DNA of 10,592 nt from RGIG9060 sp036307825. GTDB lineage: Bacteria; Spirochaetota; Spirochaetia; Treponematales; Treponemataceae. The stretch is from positions 1-10,592 of the forward strand of contig JAXJWW010000027.1 of assembly GCA_036307825.1 (NCBI GenBank), written 5' to 3'. Below, one piece after another: positions 6,285-10,592 of the stretch. A program made the translations under genes and the position numbers. Each line of letters starts with the position of its first letter. The stretch's first letter is position 1. Under the pieces are notes generated by a model that saw nothing but the letters and a program-made list of their open reading frames with translations, made no database searches and was not told where the DNA came from.

Positions 6285-8385
6285 TTAGCAACTCCTTAAT
6301 TGTAGAAACTAAAATTCCTCTTTCAAAATCAGACTTTACAATAAAAGCATTTACACCAAGTGAATAATATTCTTCTTTTGTATTTAATTCATTTACCGAA
6401 GAAACAACTATAATTGGAATGTTTTTATATTCATCCATTCTTCTAATATTATTTATTAAAACATTTCCATCCATTCGTGGCATTTTTATATCAGTTACAA
6501 TTGCATCAAAAACTTCATTTTTAATTTTATTTAACGCATCAATTCCATCTGTAGCAGTATCAACAACAAAACCTTCTGCTTGCAAAATTGTTTTTTCAAT
6601 TTGTCTTGTTGTAATAGAATCATCCACAACTAAAATTTGATGTTTCTTTTTTTGAGATTTAACTTCAAATTTTTTAACATCATAATTTAATAGATTGCTA
6701 AATTTTAACAACACATCTGGAATATTTATTATTGGAACAATATCATAATTTTCGTCAAAAATAATTCCTTGTAAAATATTGTAATTTTCAAAAACTTTTG
6801 GTAAAGGTTTAACAACAACAGAAACAGTATTAAACACATCAGAAACTATAATACCAACTTTCTGTTCTAAATATTCTACAATAACTATCGAATCATAATT
6901 TAACGAATTAGAAGAATAATTATTTTTTTCATCAGTTTCGATAATCGAAGATAAATTATATATTGGAATTACTTGATCACGAATTCTAAGCATAATTGCA
7001 TCTTGCATTTTAATATAATCAGAATAAGTAGCATGTACAATTTCAACAATATAAGTTGTAGGAATCAATAACTTCATATTATCACATTTTACAAAGAGTC
7101 CTTGCATTGTTGCTAAAGAAACAGGCAAAGTTATTATAAAAGAAGTTCCTTTATCTTTTTCAGATTCAACTTGAATCTTACCTTTTATTTTTTCTACATT
7201 TTCTTTTACAATATCTAAACCAACTCCACGACCAGAAACAATAGACGCTTGAGATAAAGTTGAAAAACCTGACATAAAAATAAAAGAAGATAACTGCTTA
7301 TTATTCATTTCAAGAATTTCATCTTTACGATGTTCCATTAATTGAATTGCTTTTTCTCTAATTTTTTCGTAATCAATTCCCCTTCCATCATCTGAAATTG
7401 TAATTTGAATTTTATTAGAAAAAGTTTTTACATACAAAGAAATTTTACCAAACTCATTTTTTGATTTTTCAATTCTTTCAGATGAGAATTCTATTCCATG
7501 GTCAAGAGCGTTTCGAATTAAATGCAATAGAATTTCTGACAAAGGTTCTAAAACAATTTTATCAACTGAAACATCTGTTTGAGGAACATCAAACAAAATA
7601 TTTTTCCCAGAATTTATAATTTCTAATTCTAAATTTCTTTTTAATGGATTTAAAATCAAATCTAAAGGCAACATGCGTAAATCAAAAATATTATTTTGTG
7701 TCTCAAAAACAGATTGCTCTAATTGTTCAAAATCTTCTTCCAACTGTTTTCTTATTTTTCTAATTTCTAAACAACCAGTTTTTTGTTCATAATCTTTTAT
7801 TAAATCCAACTGATGCTTAATTTTAAATTCACGAACAATTAAATTATCAAAAGATTGAATAATAGAATTTATTTTATCAATTTTAATTCTAATTGATTTA
7901 ACATCTTTTAAAGAATTATAATTTTCTTCTGAATCAGAATAATTATCTTCAATTTCAATCTTGTTTATAAAATTCAATAATTTGTCTAAAGAAAAATCTA
8001 AACCACAAGAAGCTTTTTTCAAAATATCACAAACTAATGAAATATCAATTTCATCAGAATTTTCAGAGTCGATTTTATTTATACATGAAGATAATACTTC
8101 AAGAGATAAAAATAATAACTGCAAACATTTATTACTTAATTCAATTTTATTTTCTGTAAAAGCTTTTAAAACATCTTCTATAGAATGAGCAAGATTTTCT
8201 GTAGTTTTAAATCCCATCATTCTTGAAGAACCTTTTAAAGTATGAACTTCTCGCAATAAAATTTTTATAATATTTTCATCAAAAAAATTTTGTTTTAAAG
8301 AAGTAAGACCTTCAAAAATTCCATCGATATGTTCTTTTGATTCAATAATATAATCATCTATAAGTTCAAATTTATTAATTAACAT
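6274..8385 (-). CDS. cheA: CheA histidine kinase with C-terminal receiver (CheA-CheY hybrid)
   Basis: The protein is 703 residues from ATG 8385, the start supported by GGAG (8392-8395) six bases upstream; a TTG at 8397 in the same frame lies upstream of that site. Domains in order: P1 HPt (~1-120) with phosphoacceptor His48 in REVHTLKGSSRMMGF; no recognisable P2; dimerisation region (~160-240); ATPase P4 (~260-425) with N-box Asn292, DDGRG (332-336) and SGRGVGL (384-390); CheW-like P5 (~426-565); receiver (~582-701) with Asp588/Asp589, phosphoacceptor Asp632, Ser662 and Lys684. All key residues are present, so kinase and receiver should both work. P1-P3-P4-P5-receiver hybrids are typical of non-flagellar or alternative chemosensory systems (FrzE style). 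It follows cheB directly and overlaps the cyclase by 11 bp. Confidence 0.95.
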   Translation of the reverse strand: MLINKFELIDDYIIESKEHIDGIFEGLTSLKQNFFDENIIKILLREVHTLKGSSRMMGFKTTENLAHSIEDVLKAFTENKIELSNKCLQLLFLSLEVLSSCINKIDSENSDEIDISLVCDILKKASCGLDFSLDKLLNFINKIEIEDNYSDSEENYNSLKDVKSIRIKIDKINSIIQSFDNLIVREFKIKHQLDLIKDYEQKTGCLEIRKIRKQLEEDFEQLEQSVFETQNNIFDLRMLPLDLILNPLKRNLELEIINSGKNILFDVPQTDVSVDKIVLEPLSEILLHLIRNALDHGIEFSSERIEKSKNEFGKISLYVKTFSNKIQITISDDGRGIDYEKIREKAIQLMEHRKDEILEMNNKQLSSFIFMSGFSTLSQASIVSGRGVGLDIVKENVEKIKGKIQVESEKDKGTSFIITLPVSLATMQGLFVKCDNMKLLIPTTYIVEIVHATYSDYIKMQDAIMLRIRDQVIPIYNLSSIIETDEKNNYSSNSLNYDSIVIVEYLEQKVGIIVSDVFNTVSVVVKPLPKVFENYNILQGIIFDENYDIVPIINIPDVLLKFSNLLNYDVKKFEVKSQKKKHQILVVDDSITTRQIEKTILQAEGFVVDTATDGIDALNKIKNEVFDAIVTDIKMPRMDGNVLINNIRRMDEYKNIPIIVVSSVNELNTKEEYYSLGVNAFIVKSDFERGILVSTIKELLNEQ

Positions 8386-8391
8386 TTTGTT

Positions 8392-8395
8392 CTCC
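8392..8395 (-). promoter_or_regulatory. Ribosome binding site that sets the cheA start
   Basis: GGAG lies six bases before ATG 8385. An alternative in-frame TTG at 8397 would place this site inside the coding region and has no site of its own, so the ATG is preferred. Confidence 0.75.
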
Positions 8396-8397
8396 AA

Positions 8398-9420
8398 TTA
8401 TTCACTTTTATCATATTGTAATAATTTTTTTATTTTATTTGCAATTTCATCTACATCCAACACAGTAGAAATTCCACCAATTTCAACTGCAACTTTTGGC
8501 ATACCATAAATTACACAAGTTCTTTCTGATTCTGCAATTGTATATCCACCATTTTTTAAAATATCAACACAACCTTGAGCACCATCCTTCCCCATTCCAG
8601 TAAGAAGAACACCTAGACATCTTGATTTAAAAATTTTTGCAACAGAAGAAAAAAGTTTATCAACTGCAGGACGCAAAAAATGAAGAGGTGGTTCATCAGT
8701 CAATCTAATAACAGATTTTCCTCCAGAAACATGACAAACTGTTAAATGTTTTTCTGCAGGAGCAACATAAACATTCCCTGGCATTGGAATAATTCCATCA
8801 GAAGCAAGTTGCACTTTAATCTTACAACTATTATTTAACCATTGTACATAATGTTTATCAAAACTTTTATCTATGTGTTGTGTAACTAAAATTGGTACAG
8901 GAATATCACTTGGTAAATCTTGCAAAACCTTTTGAACTGCAACAGGACCTCCAGTAGAAGCACCAATACAAATTATATCAAATTGCTCTTTTTTATTTTT
9001 TACAAAAGATTCTTCTTCTTGAATTTTATTTTTAATATTTGCCTTTGCTGCAGATTCTATTTTTTGCAAAAATAATGAAATAAATCTTGCATCCATTTGT
9101 TCCATATCTGGTTTTGCTAAAATATCAATTGCACCAGCTTCAATGGAAGCATATCCAATTCTAACAACATCTTCAGTTGTAAAAATTAAAATTGGAGTTG
9201 GATTTTCTTTCATGATAATTTTAGTTGCTTCAAAACCATCCATTTCTGGCATATTAATATCCATGATAATAACATCTGGATTATGCAACTTTGTCAAGGC
9301 AACAGCATCATTTCCATTAAAAGCTATTCCTATAACCTGAAACTCAGGATTTTTTCTTAAGATTTGTAATAAAAGAGCTCTTGTAATGGCAGAATCATCA
9401 ACTATTAATATTTTAATCAT
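8398..9420 (-). CDS. cheB: CheB chemoreceptor methylesterase/deamidase response regulator
   Basis: This is a 340-residue two-domain protein of the usual CheB length. The receiver (~1-120) has Asp8/Asp9, phosphoacceptor Asp54 (IIMDINMPEMDG), Thr81 and Lys103. After a charged linker comes the esterase domain (~146-335) with the catalytic serine in IGASTGGP (Ser155), His182 in VTQHI and Asp279 in LTGMGKDG. It removes methyl groups from receptor glutamates, and probably deamidates glutamines, when phosphorylated by CheA. Its natural substrates are the two receptors encoded downstream. No cheR methyltransferase is in the window, so the opposing activity must be encoded elsewhere. ATG 9420 overlaps the upstream gene by 8 bp; the ribosome site is weak (GGA), suggesting coupled translation. 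Confidence 0.95.
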   Translation of the reverse strand: MIKILIVDDSAITRALLLQILRKNPEFQVIGIAFNGNDAVALTKLHNPDVIIMDINMPEMDGFEATKIIMKENPTPILIFTTEDVVRIGYASIEAGAIDILAKPDMEQMDARFISLFLQKIESAAKANIKNKIQEEESFVKNKKEQFDIICIGASTGGPVAVQKVLQDLPSDIPVPILVTQHIDKSFDKHYVQWLNNSCKIKVQLASDGIIPMPGNVYVAPAEKHLTVCHVSGGKSVIRLTDEPPLHFLRPAVDKLFSSVAKIFKSRCLGVLLTGMGKDGAQGCVDILKNGGYTIAESERTCVIYGMPKVAVEIGGISTVLDVDEIANKIKKLLQYDKSE

Positions 9421-9910
9421 ATTTTATATTCCACTGATTTTGTAATAATTTATCTAAATTTATAAAATATTGAACTTTATCATTAGACAAAAACCGTAAA
9501 GCATAAATTCCTTTAGAAAACAAAAAAGATTCAATTAAGGAACTAAATACAGAAAAAGAAGACAATTCATAATCTTCAACAATTGGGGAAGAAGAAACTA
9601 TTAAACCAAAATATTTTTTTGATTTATAAAATTCAGGCAAAAAATTAAAAAACTTTGTATCTAAAATCAAAATATTATAAAAATTTTCAATTAAGTTTTC
9701 TTTATTAGAACTTTTTTCAATTTCTAAAACAAATTGATTTAAAAATTTAGTAAAATCAAAACAAGGCACAATATGATTATCAAAATTTACAACAAATCCA
9801 TTTGTATCAGAATGATTTAATTTTTCATTTAATAAAATACAAGAAGTAACATATTTTTCTAAAATGAGAAAATCACAATTATCGTAGGAAAGTTTTACAA
9901 AGCTATTCAT
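9413..9910 (-). CDS. Divergent CheW-like protein (small conserved-position operon gene)
   Basis: This 165-residue soluble protein has no clear catalytic motif. Its layout resembles a degenerate CheW fold: an early DFLILEKYVTSCILLNEKL stretch, then GFVVNFDNHIVPCFDFTKFL, which lines up with the GVINLRGKVVPVIDL segment of CheW but lacks NLRG. Next are ILILDTKFFN and KKYFGLIVSSSPIVEDYE, similar to the VGLIVDSV strand, and a late FINLDKLLQ. I infer a diverged coupling protein; a sequence-unrelated accessory protein cannot be excluded. It overlaps cheW by 8 bp at its start and cheB by 8 bp at its end, so it is firmly part of the operon. No strong ribosome site is seen, so it is probably translated by re-initiation from cheW. 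Confidence 0.6.
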   Translation of the reverse strand: MNSFVKLSYDNCDFLILEKYVTSCILLNEKLNHSDTNGFVVNFDNHIVPCFDFTKFLNQFVLEIEKSSNKENLIENFYNILILDTKFFNFLPEFYKSKKYFGLIVSSSPIVEDYELSSFSVFSSLIESFLFSKGIYALRFLSNDKVQYFINLDKLLQNQWNIKYD

Positions 9911-10412
9911 TTTTTAAATCTCGTCTAATTTTTTGTAAAAAAGAACTAATGTTCAAAATTGGAACTTCTTTACCATTCCATAAAAAACTTGAAGAAAAAT
10001 AATCAATACCGTTTATTTTTTCTAAAGAATTTATCTCTGTTTCATCAACTTCAAAAAATTCTAAAACATCAGTAATTTTGAAACAAAATTTTTCTTGCGG
10101 TAATTTACAAACTAAAAATAAGTTTGAAGTCTGTTCTGATTTTGAAAAAAGAATCATTGGGTCAAGAACTGTGTAAGCGTCCCCATGACGATTAAGAACA
10201 CCTTTTATGTAATTTGGAACAAAAGGAAGTTTATACACTTTAAAATCATTCAAAATTTCTCTAGAAAGATTAGATTCTATTGCATAAGGCTCGTCGTTCA
10301 TAAAAAAAATTAAATAATTTACCTTCTTTGCTTGATTTTCTTGCAAAGAACTTTCTTGAGAATCCTTAGATAAACTATTTTCTTTTATTTCTTCCAAAAT
10401 CTTATCGTTCAT
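9903..10412 (-). CDS. cheW: CheW coupling protein, first gene of the operon
   Basis: The protein is 169 residues from ATG 10412. A Ser/Glu/Gln-rich tail of ~30 residues precedes a CheW domain: YLIFFMNDEPYAIESNLSRE, then FVPNYIKGVLNRHGDAYTVLD, which corresponds to the core GVINLRGxxxPVIDL strand pair (here NRHG instead of NLRG), then FCFKITDVLEFFEV and a final EVPILNISSFL. CheW bridges receptor tips to the P5 domain of CheA. An in-frame ATG three codons upstream (10421) lies within the -10 box itself, so it cannot be on the operon's own transcript; ATG 10412 is preferred. There is no Shine-Dalgarno site, in keeping with a leaderless mRNA. It overlaps the next gene by 8 bp. Confidence 0.9.
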   Translation of the reverse strand: MNDKILEEIKENSLSKDSQESSLQENQAKKVNYLIFFMNDEPYAIESNLSREILNDFKVYKLPFVPNYIKGVLNRHGDAYTVLDPMILFSKSEQTSNLFLVCKLPQEKFCFKITDVLEFFEVDETEINSLEKINGIDYFSSSFLWNGKEVPILNISSFLQKIRRDLKNE

Positions 10413-10435
10413 GAAAAACATTATACCATGAACGA
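10405..10435. repeat. Perfect 9-bp inverted repeat around the operon promoter, candidate operator
   Basis: TCGTTCATG (10405-10413) and its exact reverse complement CATGAACGA (10427-10435) flank 13 bases holding the -10 box. The arm centres are 22 bp apart, about two helical turns, as for a dimeric regulator. One arm falls between -35 and -10, and the other contains the cheW start codon. In read-through RNA from the upstream gene the arms would pair and bury the ATG. Confidence 0.6.
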
Positions 10436-10449
10436 CTAATTTTTGCTAA
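10420..10449 (-). promoter_or_regulatory. Promoter of the chemosensory operon (extended -10)
   Basis: On the minus strand TGGTATAAT (10428-10420) is a perfect extended -10. TTAGCA (10449-10444), 18 bp upstream, is a four-of-six -35 that lies directly after the stop codon of the previous gene. Initiation at the usual distance falls at or next to ATG 10412, predicting a leaderless operon transcript. Confidence 0.65.
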
Positions 10450-10592
10450 TTATTTTTTTGTATTTGCAACTCCAAAACGATTTAATGGCCAGAATCTTAA
10501 AGATGGAGAACCTAAGATTGCTTTTCTTACCACAAGTTGAGGTTCAAGATTACTCATATAAGTTACAGAAAATTCATCATCTTTCATAAGTT
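10450..10592 (-). CDS. C-terminal end of an upstream gene, possibly signal peptidase I
   Basis: The frame is open from the right edge to TAA at 10450-10452, giving the last 47 residues of a protein whose start lies outside the window. It reads MKDDEFSVTYMSNLEPQ, then VVRKAILGSPSLRFWPLNRF followed by GVANTKK. The RFWPLNRFG ending resembles the (W/Y)PxxRxG tail strand of bacterial signal peptidase I, which is my best guess; the catalytic Ser and Lys would be outside the window. No terminator-like hairpin follows. The -35 of the cheW promoter starts at the next base, so some read-through into the operon is possible. The frame is credible, the identity only tentative. Confidence 0.6.
   Translation of the reverse strand, partial: LMKDDEFSVTYMSNLEPQLVVRKAILGSPSLRFWPLNRFGVANTKK

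Noticed and set aside
6419..6640. Plus-strand open frames within cheA (also at 7961-8188) and cheB (9143-9340)
   Set aside because: All are antisense shadows of conserved receiver or HPt coding sequence, with no independent evidence of translation.
10419..10421. In-frame ATG upstream of cheW as the start
   Set aside because: It lies within the TATAAT box of the operon promoter, so it cannot be on the transcript made from that promoter; ATG 10412 fits better.
1..10592. tRNA, rRNA, CRISPR array or riboswitch
   Set aside because: No spaced direct repeats, tRNA-like cloverleaf or rRNA stretch was seen; nearly all of the window is protein-coding and the intergenic gaps are short.

Overview
The window is very AT-rich (I estimate under 30% GC by eye) and looks like chromosome from a spirochaete, most likely a host-associated Treponema. 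The evidence is the family character of its proteins: chemoreceptors with an NAELEA...AGEAGKN signalling tip, six-helix receptor membrane modules, a GAF-like/class III cyclase whose C-terminus ends in an NPPSDWDG tail, and AT-biased codons throughout. The genus is inferred from protein style only; there is no rRNA or other marker in the window.

Layout. At the left edge (1-287, minus) is the N-terminal part of an unrecognised membrane protein. Diverging from it is a stand-alone HPt phosphotransfer protein (365-721, plus). Next to the HPt stop codon is a fragment of an IS3-family insertion sequence (about 723-926). It keeps one terminal repeat, a ribosome-site-masking hairpin and the first ~49 codons of orfA. 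From 10412 down to 954 on the minus strand runs a tightly packed seven-gene chemosensory operon: cheW, a degenerate CheW-like gene, cheB, a cheA-receiver hybrid, a soluble class III adenylate cyclase, and two tandem paralogous six-helix chemoreceptor genes. At the right edge (10450-10592, minus) is the C-terminal tail of an upstream gene, possibly signal peptidase I.

How the genes fit together. Neighbouring operon genes overlap by up to 11 bp or lie within about 12 bp of each other, and most have a Shine-Dalgarno site inside or next to the previous gene's end, so they are probably co-transcribed and coupled. The two membrane receptors would signal through the CheW protein(s) to CheA. CheA carries its own receiver, and CheB gives adaptation and a second phosphate outlet. 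No cheR, cheY, cheX, cheC or cheD is present, and a cyclase sits inside the operon. The parsimonious reading is an alternative-function array whose output may be cAMP rather than, or in addition to, flagellar control. This output is inferred, not shown.

Regulation. The operon promoter is an extended -10 (TGGTATAAT) lying inside a perfect 9-bp inverted repeat, and its predicted transcript would start at or beside the cheW ATG, without a leader. The left-edge gene has the same TGNTATAAT-ATG layout. At the other end, the hairpin of the IS remnant followed by six T residues is well placed to act as the operon's terminator.
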